In this document: positions 1 to 8,082 of the stretch, piece by piece
Numbering within the stretch: position 1 is the stretch's first letter
How the letters are laid out: each line of letters starts with the position of its first letter
Origin: an uncultured Clostridia bacterium
Lineage (GTDB): Bacteria > Bacillota > Peptococcia > Peptococcales > Peptococcaceae
Length of the DNA stretch: 56,979 bases
Reading direction: 5' to 3'
Assembly (NCBI GenBank): GCA_944391625.1
Contig: CALXUG010000013.1
Coordinates: 1 to 56,979 of the forward strand
The notes under the pieces: generated by a model
Database searches by the model: none
Seen by the model: the letters and a program-made list of their open reading frames with translations, nothing else
What the model was told of the DNA's origin: nothing
Position numbers and translations under genes: made by a program

Positions 1-28
1 AAAGTCTACCCTTAAAACCAGCAAATCA

Positions 29-640
29 TTACAAATTTTTTTGTGCAGTTTGCTCCTGTCCCCATTTTAAAAAGGTGCTGTGAACAATGCCCAGTTCTCT
101 GGCTGCCGCCCGCGCAGTAATCTCTTTTTTGCAAAATTTAGCCCAGAGCGGATAAAAAGCGTCCGGTACAGGCATTTTTTCTCTTCCGAACCGAACGCCT
201 CGCGCCTTGGCCGCTGCAATGCCTTCTGCCTGCCGCTGGCGGATAGCTTCCCGTTCTAATTGGGCTACATAACAGAGGATTTGCAGTACCAAATCTGTGA
301 TGAAAGCGCCGGTCAGATCTTCTGCTTTTTGCCGGGTGTCCAGCAATGGCATATCCAACACTACCACATCAGTTTGTTTCTCTTTGGTGATAAATCGCCA
401 CTGTTCCTGTATTTCACTGTAATTACGTCCCAGTCGGTCAATAGATTTGACTGCCAGCACATCGCCGGGCTGCAGTTTTTTCAGCAGCCGCTGATATTGC
501 GGGCGGTCAAAATCTTTTCCGCTGAGTTTGTCCAGATAGATGGTTTTCTCCGGCACGCCGAATTGGCGCATGGCCAAAAGCTGCCGATCCTCGCACTGGT
601 CTTTGGTGGATACTCGGATATAACCGTACAAATTTCCCAT
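29..640 (-). CDS. Serine recombinase (resolvase/invertase family)
   Basis: A 203-residue site-specific recombinase. The N-terminal catalytic domain has the motif YGYIRVSTKDQ with the likely nucleophile Ser11, then SIDRLGRN near residues 66-73 and the long helix LEREAIRQRQ near 129-138. A short C-terminal Hin-like helix-turn-helix (ITARAAARELGI) would read DNA. I start at the ATG at 640 because a GAGGAGG-type ribosome site lies just upstream (648-654 on the plus strand) and the family normally begins right before the YxRVS motif; the reading frame itself continues to 748. Such enzymes resolve cointegrates, invert segments or integrate small elements. No transposase is adjacent; the phased repeat array at 947-1043 could be its target, which is inference. 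Confidence 0.93.
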   Translation of the reverse strand: MGNLYGYIRVSTKDQCEDRQLLAMRQFGVPEKTIYLDKLSGKDFDRPQYQRLLKKLQPGDVLAVKSIDRLGRNYSEIQEQWRFITKEKQTDVVVLDMPLLDTRQKAEDLTGAFITDLVLQILCYVAQLEREAIRQRQAEGIAAAKARGVRFGREKMPVPDAFYPLWAKFCKKEITARAAARELGIVHSTFLKWGQEQTAQKNL

Positions 641-827
641 AGTGAAGCCTCCTCTAGTATCGTATTGTGGTTTGGAATGCATTTTTGCCGACAGGCCGTC
701 GTTGGCATGGGTCTGTGTTTTAAGATGATGGAGAAGTGTCTGAGCCAATTGTGAATGGGTTTGCGGTAAAGACTGCGGCAGTGTAATTATATAAAAAATT
801 CACTATATAAAGGAAATTATCAAAAAT

Positions 828-871
828 CGTCTGTCCGGTTGTGAAACTTCACAATCGGCAGGCGTTTTTTT
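828..871. terminator. Stem-loop with T-run
   Basis: Arms at about 828-845 and 848-864 pair (with some G-U), and seven T follow on the plus strand at 865-871; the other strand also has a short T-rich run. No gene obviously ends here on either strand, so it may insulate the recombinase from the module to its right. Confidence 0.55.
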
Positions 872-946
872 GTATCTTGGTTAAATTGTTTTAATAAAAT
901 GCACACAAACCCTATTGGTTGACAGAAAAACTTTTTTGCTATCTTG

Positions 947-1043
947 GTTATTTTGTATAAAGGCAGTTATTTTGGGCAGATCTTGGTTATTTTGCAAAAT
1001 AACTAAGGTTTTCTGAAAATAACCAGGCAGTGGGCAAATTAAC
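947..1043. promoter_or_regulatory. Six phased half-sites in dyad symmetry
   Basis: The half-site GTTATTTTG occurs at 947-955, 966-974 and 986-994, and its complement occurs at 995-1003 (CAAAATAAC), 1015-1023 (GAAAATAAC) and 1035-1043 (CAAATTAAC). Start-to-start spacing is 19 or 20 bp throughout, about two helical turns, so all six lie on one DNA face. The array is symmetric about position 995; the two inner sites join into a perfect 18-bp palindrome (986-1003). Four of the six extend to GGTTATTTTG or its complement. A weaker outlier is at 880-888. It lies between the recombinase and the DUF1659 operon. Cooperative operator or recombination site are both possible. Confidence 0.75.
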
Positions 1044-1048
1044 CTGCT

Positions 1049-1078
1049 TTGTGCAATGGGGCCTGTTTCCGGTACAAT
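1049..1078 (+). promoter_or_regulatory. Possible promoter of the DUF1659 operon
   Basis: TACAAT at 1073-1078 resembles a -10 box; TTGTGC at 1049-1054 is a weak -35 at an 18-bp spacing. It begins a few bases after the phased array, which would place the array directly upstream of RNA polymerase. Confidence 0.35.
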
Positions 1079-1179
1079 ATAGTCAAGGTAAGGGCCTGCC
1101 TGAAGCAAGACATCGCGATGAAGTAACCATACAAACAGTGAAATTTATGAAAATGATGATTAGATGAGGAGAGGATTTT

Positions 1180-1374
1180 ATGGATAAGATGGAATCAGAA
1201 GGACGCATTATTTACGGAAACGATACAGAAAAGCTGGGTACTAAGAGTATCAAGCATTTTAAGCCGGATGCAACTGACGGTGAGATTGCCGCGGCGCTGA
1301 CCATTGTGGGCGGACTGCAGAAGAAGCCTGTATTAGAATATCGGCGTGTAGATGTACGGCAGATTACTGTGTAA
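1180..1374 (+). CDS. DUF1659-type small protein
   Basis: A 64-residue protein recognised as DUF1659 from its pattern: a short beta start, a conserved KSIKHFKPDATDGEI stretch about residues 22-36, then a helix IAAALTIVGGLQKKP and a terminal strand VRQITV. The function of the family is unknown. A GAGGAGAGG ribosome site precedes the ATG. It is the first gene of a compact four-gene plus-strand set with DUF2922, a holin-like protein and an amidase, a pairing seen in other Bacillota genomes. The 62-bp gap to the next gene contains a small hairpin (CAGCCTG/CAGGCTG, near 1393-1412). Confidence 0.8.
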   Translation: MDKMESEGRIIYGNDTEKLGTKSIKHFKPDATDGEIAAALTIVGGLQKKPVLEYRRVDVRQITV

Positions 1375-1442
1375 GGAAACCAGAACCAGGGCAGCCTGTT
1401 ATGGGCAGGCTGTCCGCATACAATAAGAGAGGGGTTATGATT

Positions 1443-1682
1443 ATGCCAGAAACCAATATTAAAACACAAAGAAAGCTGAATATTCATTTATCCAGCGATG
1501 CCAATACCAAAACAACATTAAGCACCGATGATCCGCTGGACAATTTGGATGCAGAAACTGTATCTGCAGCGGCGGAATCGCTGGTAGCCAAAGCTATTTT
1601 GAATGACAGCAAGGGAAATCTGCTGACTACTGTGGTTGGCGCAGACCTTGTGGAAATTACAACACAAACCTTATTTGGCTGA
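1443..1682 (+). CDS. DUF2922-type small protein
   Basis: A 79-residue protein of the DUF2922 type: an N-terminal strand (KLNIHLSSDANTKTTLS), the conserved DDPLDNLDAETV turn, a helix, and a final strand (GADLVEITTQTLF). No enzymatic role is known for the family. I prefer the ATG at 1443 because AGAGAGGGG (1426-1434) is then 8 bases away; the ATG at 1437 sits too close to it. It follows the DUF1659 gene and precedes the holin-like gene, so the four genes probably share a message. Confidence 0.8.
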   Translation: MPETNIKTQRKLNIHLSSDANTKTTLSTDDPLDNLDAETVSAAAESLVAKAILNDSKGNLLTTVVGADLVEITTQTLFG

Positions 1683-1754
1683 TAAAAAGGGACAGGCCGC
1701 TCTGCCGGGAGCGGGGCGGCTTTGTTCTGCTAATGGCCGGAAAGGAGCAGAATT

Positions 1755-1949
1755 ATGAAAAAGGAGCAAATTGCAGTGCTGGTGCGTACAGCGGTGTTAT
1801 TTCTGGCATTGCTGAATCAGCTGCTGATGGTGTTCGGATACAGTATTTTGCCCATATCGGAGCAGGAGCTGAGCGAGTTGCTGACAGCATTGTTCACAGC
1901 CATGGCGGCTATGTGGGCCTGGTGGAAGGATAATAGCTGGATACCATGA
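1755..1949 (+). CDS. Holin-like small membrane protein
   Basis: A 64-residue protein with a hydrophobic segment at about residues 6-33 (a transmembrane helix or hairpin), a polar turn ISEQELSELL, and a second hydrophobic stretch LLTALFTAMAAMWAWW ending in KDNSW. This order matches small phage-type (SPP1-like) holins, although the polar tail usually found after the NSW region is missing, making it shorter than usual. AAAGGAG precedes the ATG. It sits directly before an amidase gene, the classical holin-endolysin order. No phage structural genes are nearby, so it may be a domesticated or remnant lysis module. Confidence 0.75.
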   Translation: MKKEQIAVLVRTAVLFLALLNQLLMVFGYSILPISEQELSELLTALFTAMAAMWAWWKDNSWIP

Positions 1950-2015
1950 GAGCAGAAACGGAGCGATCGCTATTAATTGCAGCGATGCAAATGTGGAGAT
2001 AAGGAGGAAGCAAAG

Positions 2016-2888
2016 ATGCAGCAGACGAGAGATAAACGTATATTTATTGCAGTAGGACATGGCGGAAAGGACCCCGGCGCAGTGAGCCCGGATGGGTTGA
2101 TTGTGGAGGCGCAGTGCAATTGGATTGTGGCCAAAGCTATGCAGGGTGATTTGCAGCGGCACGGGTTTCAGGTGAAGTTATCCAGAGGGGAGGATGAGGA
2201 TGATCCATTAAAAAAGCAGATTGCTGAGTGCAATGCCTATGATCCTGATTTGGCGGTGGCAGTGCATACCAATGCCGGAGGCGGCAGCGGTTTTGAAGTA
2301 TTTTATCAGTCAAAAAGCGGCTGGAGCAATCTGAAGATTTCTGAAAAGCTGGCCAAGAAGTTTCATAATGAGGTGCAGCAGTTTTTTCCGGGCGGCAGCC
2401 GCGGTGTCAAAACCAGAACCGATTTGGGCTGGCTCAATCAGGTAGCAGCGCCGGCCATCCTGTGTGAAAATTTTTTTGTAGATGGGCCGAAAGCCAGCTG
2501 GTATGCCAATCCGGAGCGGCTGCATGTGTTGGGTAAGGTGTATGCCAGAGCGGTTTTGAAATTTTATGACATTACCTATAATCCGGATATGCCGCAGACA
2601 GTTCGGTATTCCGTATTTGAAAAAGACCGTATCCGTCGGGATTACACTGCACCGGGCTTTTTGGTGGATGGGCACTGGTATTTGCAGATAAAAACAATGG
2701 GAAAAAATCATGGCTTATCTGTCAGTTGGGACAAAACAGCCAATCATATCAATTTTTATGATAGTCAATACTATACAGAGCAGCCATCTGCCAACGGATT
2801 GCTCTGCATTGACAATTTTTCCAGCAGAGAGGAGGCGCTGCTGGCAGGGGTGAGCGCAGAAGCTCTGGCTGCTTTGTGGCAGGAATAG
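2016..2888 (+). CDS. N-acetylmuramoyl-L-alanine amidase (Amidase_3)
   Basis: A 290-residue zinc amidase that would cut the amide bond between muramic acid and the stem peptide of peptidoglycan. The zinc and catalytic residues are visible: His15 in AVGHGGKDPGA, Glu31, His84 in AVHTNAGGG and Glu151 in ILCENFF. Residues from about 200 to 290 form an extra C-terminal region, perhaps for wall binding. There is no signal peptide, which fits export through the holin-like protein encoded just before it. I chose the ATG at 2016 because AAGGAGG lies at 2001-2007; the frame is open from 1977. Confidence 0.92.
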   Translation: MQQTRDKRIFIAVGHGGKDPGAVSPDGLIVEAQCNWIVAKAMQGDLQRHGFQVKLSRGEDEDDPLKKQIAECNAYDPDLAVAVHTNAGGGSGFEVFYQSKSGWSNLKISEKLAKKFHNEVQQFFPGGSRGVKTRTDLGWLNQVAAPAILCENFFVDGPKASWYANPERLHVLGKVYARAVLKFYDITYNPDMPQTVRYSVFEKDRIRRDYTAPGFLVDGHWYLQIKTMGKNHGLSVSWDKTANHINFYDSQYYTEQPSANGLLCIDNFSSREEALLAGVSAEALAALWQE

Positions 2889-2956
2889 AATGATAGGAAT
2901 CCTTTTTTGTTATGCCGCTGATAAAAGGAATCAATGTATCATACAAGGAATGGTAG

Positions 2957-2984
2957 TTGGATTCTATGCAGAGTGTGCTATAAT
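2957..2984 (+). promoter_or_regulatory. Sigma-A-type promoter for the RarD gene
   Basis: TTGGAT at 2957-2962, a 16-bp spacer and a perfect TATAAT at 2979-2984, 47 bases before the RarD-type start codon. Confidence 0.6.
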
Positions 2985-3031
2985 AATAACTTGTGGTAAA
3001 TTATTATTAAACAAAAAAGGAAGCGAAAGAA

Positions 3032-3988
3032 ATGAATTATGGATATTTGGCTGCGGCGTCAGCCTATATCATCTGGGGGCTGCTGCCGATTTTTTGGAAG
3101 TTGTTGGCGCAGCTCCCGGCAATGTATATTTTAAGTGCCCGTATTGTGTACTCGTTTTTCTTCTGTATTGGGTTGGTGCTGCTGAAAAAGAACTGGCCGC
3201 AGATAAAGGCGGAGTTAAAGCAGCCCGGCCGTATGGCGCGCATTGGGCTGGCCTCGGCGTTGGTGACGCTAAACTGGGGCGTGTATATCTGGGCGGTGAA
3301 TATGAATCATATTGTAGATGCCAGTATGGGATATTATCTCAATCCGTTGATTGTAATTTTGTTCAGCACTTGTTTTTTCAAGGAAAAGCTGACGCTGTGG
3401 GAATGGGTTGCTATGATGCTGGCGGCTGTGGGCGTATTGATTATGATTTTGCGTTTTGGTCAGGTGCCGTGGATTGCCTTGACTCTGGCGTTTAGTTTTG
3501 CCTCTTATGGCGCCATCAAAAAAACATTGCAGCTGGATGGGCTGACTTCTCTGACGCTGGAAACAGCTTGTATGTTTCCTATTTTTCTGATAGCGCTGTT
3601 TTTTATGGAAGGTCAGGGACAAGGGGCGGTGCCGTATGGATGGGCAATGGTGCTGCTGACTGTGGCCAGTGGTGTGGTAACGGCGATTCCGCTCCTGCTG
3701 TACGGTATGGCAGTAAAAAATATTCCGTTTTCTACAGTGGGATTTTTCCAGTATATTTCACCTACCATTAGTTTGGTTTTGGGCGTTGTGCTTTATGGCG
3801 AAAGCTTTACCATAGAAGATTTCATGGTATTTGTGTTTATCTGGATGGGGCTGGCGGTATATTTGTGCAGCAGTTTGCATCAGATGTGGACTGTTCATCA
3901 GCAAAATTTGCTGACAGCGGTGAAGGCGCAGCAGGAAAACCGAAAAAAATGCCCGCAAAAAGAAGAAAATATTTTGATTTCACACTAA
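3032..3988 (+). CDS. rarD: RarD-type EamA permease
   Basis: A 318-residue inner-membrane protein with about ten hydrophobic helices in two EamA repeats. The start (ASAYIIWGLLPIFWK) and the segment NWGVYIWAVN are typical of the RarD branch (chloramphenicol-sensitivity protein family). Members are drug/metabolite-superfamily transporters, but the substrate is not settled. The tail after about residue 290 is polar and basic. It has its own promoter at 2957-2984 and is not obviously joined to the amidase upstream or the transketolase downstream. Confidence 0.88.
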   Translation: MNYGYLAAASAYIIWGLLPIFWKLLAQLPAMYILSARIVYSFFFCIGLVLLKKNWPQIKAELKQPGRMARIGLASALVTLNWGVYIWAVNMNHIVDASMGYYLNPLIVILFSTCFFKEKLTLWEWVAMMLAAVGVLIMILRFGQVPWIALTLAFSFASYGAIKKTLQLDGLTSLTLETACMFPIFLIALFFMEGQGQGAVPYGWAMVLLTVASGVVTAIPLLLYGMAVKNIPFSTVGFFQYISPTISLVLGVVLYGESFTIEDFMVFVFIWMGLAVYLCSSLHQMWTVHQQNLLTAVKAQQENRKKCPQKEENILISH

Positions 3989-4117
3989 ACAACTTATTAG
4001 AATGATGGTATAATGTTATCGTATCAAATAATCGATGACGGCATTGTTCTGTTGGTGGGGCTGTACATGGCAGTCCGGCAGCGAATGATGCTCACAATGC
4101 ATTAGGAGGATATGTCA

Positions 4118-4927
4118 GTGAATGAACAGATGCTGAAAGAACAGGCAAGAAAAATCAGAAAAGACATTGTTGCCATGATTGGTCAGGCAAAATCGGGCCA
4201 TCCGGGCGGCTCTCTGTCAGCGGCTGAGATTGTAACCTATCTTTATTTTGAAGAAATGAAAATTGATCCGGCAAATCCAAAATGGGAAGAACGGGACCGT
4301 TTTGTATTGTCGAAAGGCCATGCTGCGCCTGTATTGTATGCGGCTCTGGCTAATAAAGGATATTTTCCTGTAGAGGAATTATCTACTCTGCGTAAAATCG
4401 GTTCCCATTTGCAGGGCCATCCGGATATGAACAAGGTTCCGGGGGTAGATATGTCTACAGGCTCGCTGGGCACAGGTATCTCGGCTGCTGTCGGCATGGC
4501 GCTGGCGCTGCAGATGGATCAGAAAGATAATTATGTATATGCGCTGCTGGGCGACGGCGAACTGCAGGAAGGTCAGGTATGGGAAGCTGCTATGGCGGCA
4601 GGTCAGTATCAACTGGATCATCTGATTGCTTTTGTGGATAACAATGGCTTGCAGATTGACGGTAATATTGACGATGTGATGTCCCCCAATCCGGTGGATC
4701 AAAAATTTGCGGCCTTTGGCTGGCATGTGCAGGTAATTGATGGTCATGATTTCCGGCAGATTGCAGACGCTGTGGCAGCTGCTAAAGCGGAACAGGGAAA
4801 ACCAAGTGTGATTATTGCCAAAACCGTAAAAGGCAAGGGTGTATCGTATATGGAAAACCAGGCTGGCTGGCATGGCAGCGCGCCCAGTGAAGAACAGGTT
4901 GCGCAGGCAATGTCAGAATTGAACTAA
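4118..4927 (+). CDS. Transketolase, N-terminal (TPP-binding) subunit
   Basis: About 269 residues forming the pyrophosphate-binding half of a split transketolase of the non-oxidative pentose phosphate pathway. Visible motifs are [13 protein letters not shown] near the start, [14 protein letters not shown], and the thiamine-diphosphate motif [13 protein letters not shown] followed by DNN. AGGAGG at 4104-4109 is 8 bases from the GTG at 4118 but only 2 from the ATG at 4112, so I chose GTG. A TATAAT at 4009-4014 may be the promoter. The next gene, 19 bases on, encodes the other half; the two must act as one enzyme. Confidence 0.93.
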   Translation: MNEQMLKEQARKIRKDIVAMIGQAKSGHPGGSLSAAEIVTYLYFEEMKIDPANPKWEERDRFVLSKGHAAPVLYAALANKGYFPVEELSTLRKIGSHLQGHPDMNKVPGVDMSTGSLGTGISAAVGMALALQMDQKDNYVYALLGDGELQEGQVWEAAMAAGQYQLDHLIAFVDNNGLQIDGNIDDVMSPNPVDQKFAAFGWHVQVIDGHDFRQIADAVAAAKAEQGKPSVIIAKTVKGKGVSYMENQAGWHGSAPSEEQVAQAMSELN

Positions 4928-4946
4928 TTGGAGGAGGAACAGAAAC

Positions 4947-5882
4947 ATGGCAAATATTGCAACACGGGACGCCTACGGTCAGGCTTTGGCTGAGCTGGGC
5001 GCATTGAATGACAAGGTTGTCGTACTGGATGCCGACCTGTCCAAATCTACAAAAACAAATGATTTTAAGAAGGTATTTCCGGAACGGTTTTTTAATATGG
5101 GAATTGCAGAGCAAAATTTGTTGGGGACGGCTGCCGGTTTTGCTGCGGCGGGAAAGATTCCTTTTGCCAGCAGTTTTGCAGTGTTTGCGGTAGGACGTGC
5201 TTATGATCAGATTCGCAATTCTATCGCTTATCCCAAATTGAATGTGAAAATTGCTGCTACTCATGCCGGTTTGACAGTTGGGGAGGATGGCGGTTCTCAT
5301 CAGATGCTGGAAGATATTGCTTTGATGCGGGCATTGCCGAATATGACTGTGATTGTACCGGCAGATGGTGTGGAAACCAAGCAGGTGATTATGGCTGCTG
5401 CTGCATATGATGGTCCGGTTTATATTCGTTTGGGCCGCCCGAAAGTGCCTGTATTGTTTGATGAAACCTATCAGTTTGAGATCGGCAAAGGTGTTGTGCT
5501 GAAAGACGGCGCTGATGTGACTCTGGTTGCTACCGGCATTATGGTAAGCAAGGCGATGGAAGCGGCGGAAGCGCTGGCGGCTGATGGAATTTCTGCTGCA
5601 GTGGTAAATATCAGCACCATTAAACCGCTGGATCAGCAGCTGATTATAGAAATGGCGCAGAAAACAGGGGCAATGGTTACCTGTGAAGAACACAATATTT
5701 ACGGCGGATTGGGCAGTGCAGTGGCAGAGGTTTTGGTGGAACATTGTCCTGTGCCGATGGCTCGTGTTGGTGTGGAAGACAGCTTTGGGGAATCTGGTTT
5801 GCCGGATCAGCTGTTGGAGAAATACGGGTTGACAGCTGCCAATATTGCAGATAAAGCAAAAGCTGTTATCAGCAGAAAATAA
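4947..5882 (+). CDS. Transketolase, C-terminal subunit
   Basis: A 311-residue partner of the preceding gene. It holds the pyrimidine-binding domain (about residues 1-165; motifs FPERFFNMGIAEQN, with the Glu that activates thiamine diphosphate, and THAGLTVGEDGGSHQ) and the C-terminal transketolase domain (about 185-305; motif EEHNIYGGLGSAV). Split transketolases of this kind are common in anaerobic Bacillota and archaea. GGAGGAGGAAC precedes the ATG, and a U-tailed terminator follows at 5944-5981, so the two genes form one short operon. Confidence 0.94.
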   Translation: MANIATRDAYGQALAELGALNDKVVVLDADLSKSTKTNDFKKVFPERFFNMGIAEQNLLGTAAGFAAAGKIPFASSFAVFAVGRAYDQIRNSIAYPKLNVKIAATHAGLTVGEDGGSHQMLEDIALMRALPNMTVIVPADGVETKQVIMAAAAYDGPVYIRLGRPKVPVLFDETYQFEIGKGVVLKDGADVTLVATGIMVSKAMEAAEALAADGISAAVVNISTIKPLDQQLIIEMAQKTGAMVTCEEHNIYGGLGSAVAEVLVEHCPVPMARVGVEDSFGESGLPDQLLEKYGLTAANIADKAKAVISRK

Positions 5883-5943
5883 GAAATTTTGAAATTGATT
5901 GAACATTTAGAATAAAAGGGTGAAGAAAAGCCCTGAAAAAAGG

Positions 5944-5981
5944 GACTTCCGGCTCGAAAAATGGGTTGGGAGTCTTTTTTT
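5944..5981 (+). terminator. Terminator of the transketolase operon
   Basis: GACTTCC at 5944-5950 pairs with GGGAGTC at 5968-5974 and is followed by an unbroken T-run to 5981. Confidence 0.7.
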
Positions 5982-6060
5982 GTGCAAAGAGATTATCCTT
6001 CTGGTGGTTTGTGAGAAGTGTTGTTGCCCATGGGGCAGTGGGATTCGTCTATGGTTTGTC

Positions 6061-6200
6061 GGACAATATCTGTTGCAGCGTCCACACGCTGCTCTGGACA
6101 TTTCTTGGTCTGTCCATCTTAGTCAGACTTCGTCTGCCACGATTGGGACAGCCTGCAGAAATCTCCATCCAGAGGTGGACTTTCTGCAAAGATGTTGCCC
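6061..6200. repeat. Hairpin repeat, type a, copy 1
   Basis: A 140-bp element that folds end to end. The outer arms 6061-6078 and 6184-6200 pair, then GTCCAC/GTGGAC, CTCTGGA/TCCAGAG, ATTTC/GAAAT and CTGTCC/GGACAG, up to an apical CAGAC-TTC-GTCTG at 6124-6136 (GAA triloop on the other strand). The copy at 7860-7999 is about 95 percent identical by eye and in the same orientation; the similarity runs on to about 6232. A fragment of the same right flank lies at 5984-6030. No open reading frame inside looks real. Confidence 0.85.
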
Positions 6201-6288
6201 TCCTGGTGGTTTGGAGAGGTGTTGTTGATTGGATAGTTGGTTACTGTTTGGTGCATAATAAAAAAGTGAATTGTGCGTTTTGCAATCG

Positions 6289-6342
6289 AAATCAATCAAA
6301 AAAACAATCGTAAAATTTTACGATTGTTTTTTTGATTGATTT
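6289..6342. repeat. 54-bp perfect palindrome
   Basis: Positions 6289-6315 are the exact reverse complement of 6316-6342, with no spacer. The core CAATCGTAAAA/TTTTACGATTG is bordered by A7 and T7 tracts and AAATCAATC/GATTGATTT ends, so it can act as a bidirectional terminator. Its right half also holds a possible -35 box (TTGTTT, 6324-6329) 17 bp before TATAAT at 6347-6352, so it overlaps the promoter of the next gene. Confidence 0.85.
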
Positions 6343-6376
6343 TGCATATAATATATGCAATGAGACGGGAAAGGAT

Positions 6377-7639
6377 ATGGAGCGTATGGGTGAAAGCAGA
6401 ACGATGGAGTTTAAGGAAACGATTACGAATACGTTTTTAAAAACGGTGAGTGCGTTTTCAAATTACGATGGCGGGGTAATTCTTTTTGGCATTGATGATA
6501 ATGGTCATGTAAAAGGGTTGCCAGACGTAAAGCAATCCTGCTTGGATATTGAAAATAAAATTAATGACAGTATTTCTCCGCAGCCTAATTATGCGCTTGA
6601 AATACAAAATAGCGGTCAAACCATAAAACTTACTGTAAAAAGTGGTGTTCAGAAGCCGTATTTATATAAATCAAAGGCATACAAGCGAAACGATACGGCA
6701 ACGATAGAGGTAGATACGCTGGAATTTTCAAGACTTGTTTTGGAGGGAAAAAATATTAAGTTTGAAGAGTTACCGTATAAAGAACAGGATTTATCTTTTG
6801 AAACGTTGCATCGCAAGTTAAAAGAACGTATTCAAATTGAAACATTTAATCAGGATATCTTAAAAACATTGAATTTATATGACAATGTCAATGGGTATAA
6901 TCATGCGGCTGGTCTTTTGGCGGATAAGAATGATTTTCCGGGAATTGATATGGTGAAATTTGGTGAGACTATCAGCATGATTGAAAAGAGAGCAACATTT
7001 GATCATATGTCGTTGTTAGATGTATATGAGAAATCAATAGAGGTGTTTAGGGATTATTACCAATATGAAATAATACAGGGTGCTGATAGAAAAAAGATGG
7101 AAAAAATACCGGAAGCTGCATTTCGAGAGGCTATTGCAAATGCTTTGATTCATAGAGTCTGGGATGTGGAATCACAAATTAGAGTGTTGATGTTTGATGA
7201 CAGGATAGAAGTTATTTCTCCCGGAGGGTTGCCGTCCGGAATAACGGAAGAGGAGTATTTATCAGGTAAAATTTCTGTTTTGAGGAATAGAAATCTTGCG
7301 AATGTATTTTATAGATTGGGATTTGTGGAGATATTCGGAACGGGAATTACAAGAATCAAACAACTCTATGAAGAGGGATTAAAAAATCCTGATTTTGAGG
7401 TGTCGGAGAATACAATTAAGATTGTGCTTCCGATTTTTGAAAAGAACCTAAACTTAACGGAAGACGAGAGAACCATATATAAACTTTTAAGCAGGACGGT
7501 GCGGAAATCGATTCGTGAAATTGCACCGTATGCACCTTTTGGCAAATCAAAGACAACACAGTTATTGAAAGACATGGGGCAAAAGGGTGTGGTAATGGTG
7601 GAAGGCAAGGGCAGGGGCACTAAGTATATGATAAAATAG
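6377..7639 (+). CDS. AlbA_2/Schlafen-type ATP-binding regulator
   Basis: A 420-residue protein. The first 120 residues show the AlbA_2 (divergent AAA/Schlafen-like) pattern: ESRTMEFKE, then FSNYDGGVILFGIDDNG. The middle (about 230-345) has features of an HATPase_c_4 domain (REAIANALIHRVW, RIEVISPGGLPSG, NRNLANVFYRLGFVEIFGTGI). The end is a winged-helix segment (IREIAPYAPFGKSKTTQLLKDM). Such proteins are usually annotated as putative transcriptional regulators; the ligand is unknown. It uses more AT-rich codons than its neighbours and lies between two direct copies of a hairpin repeat, which suggests acquisition. ATG 6377 and ATG 6386 are both possible starts. Confidence 0.88.
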   Translation: MERMGESRTMEFKETITNTFLKTVSAFSNYDGGVILFGIDDNGHVKGLPDVKQSCLDIENKINDSISPQPNYALEIQNSGQTIKLTVKSGVQKPYLYKSKAYKRNDTATIEVDTLEFSRLVLEGKNIKFEELPYKEQDLSFETLHRKLKERIQIETFNQDILKTLNLYDNVNGYNHAAGLLADKNDFPGIDMVKFGETISMIEKRATFDHMSLLDVYEKSIEVFRDYYQYEIIQGADRKKMEKIPEAAFREAIANALIHRVWDVESQIRVLMFDDRIEVISPGGLPSGITEEEYLSGKISVLRNRNLANVFYRLGFVEIFGTGITRIKQLYEEGLKNPDFEVSENTIKIVLPIFEKNLNLTEDERTIYKLLSRTVRKSIREIAPYAPFGKSKTTQLLKDMGQKGVVMVEGKGRGTKYMIK

Positions 7640-7709
7640 TAAATTGCTTTGGTTTTAAATCAGTTTTTCTAATTATAAATTTTAAAAATGCAAATGATAC
7701 AGCATATCT

Positions 7710-7752
7710 AGTGGTTATGTAGCGACTCAAACGCTATATAACCACTTTTTTT
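7710..7752 (+). terminator. Terminator after the AlbA_2 gene
   Basis: AGTGGTTATGTAGCG (7710-7724) pairs with CGCTATATAACCACT (7732-7746), followed by a T-run to 7752. Confidence 0.85.
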
Positions 7753-7859
7753 GTGCATGTAAAAAAGTATAGATTTCCTTACAATACATTAAGTATACCG
7801 CTACATATTTTCCACTGTCAATTACTAATTAACCCGATTATTTAAAATCATAGTCTGCC

Positions 7860-7999
7860 GGACAATATCTGTTGCAGCGTCCACGCGCTGCTCTGGACAT
7901 TTCCTGGTCTGTCCATCTTAGTCAGACTGCGTCTGCCACGATTGGGACAGCCTGCAGAAATCTCCATCCAGAGGTGGACTTTCTGCAAAGATATTGTTC
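7860..7999. repeat. Hairpin repeat, type a, copy 2
   Basis: A near copy of 6061-6200 in the same orientation. The outer arms are 7860-7877 and 7983-7999. The apical hairpin at 7923-7935 is CAGAC-TGC-GTCTG, so the triloop on the other strand is GCA instead of GAA. Similar sequence extends to about 8034. The two copies bracket the AlbA_2 gene with its palindrome and terminator. Confidence 0.85.
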
Positions 8000-8082
8000 T
8001 TCCTGGTAGTTTGGAGAAATGCTGTTGATTGGGTATTGCGTGTGCAATATGGCTTTGTTTTTCATTGGCAGTTAAATGCCGC

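Noticed and set aside
260-754. 164-codon plus-strand frame over the recombinase
   Set aside because: It is the complement of the recombinase gene; the recombinase has motifs and a ribosome site, this frame has neither.
947-1043. CRISPR or iteron array
   Set aside because: Sites are only 9-10 bp, with 10-11-bp gaps and mirror symmetry; there are no unique spacers and no cas or rep genes.
1733-1933. Frame overlapping the holin-like gene
   Set aside because: The holin-like frame has the ribosome site, membrane helices and family layout; this one does not.
4812-5906. 364-codon open frame antisense to the transketolase genes
   Set aside because: It overlaps two clear transketolase subunits along its length, its product is rich in His, Cys, Phe and Gln with no family likeness, and it has no ribosome site.
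5920-6313. Overlapping small frames between 5920 and 6313
   Set aside because: They are translations of the terminator and hairpin repeat; the second copy at 7860 is not kept open in the same way.
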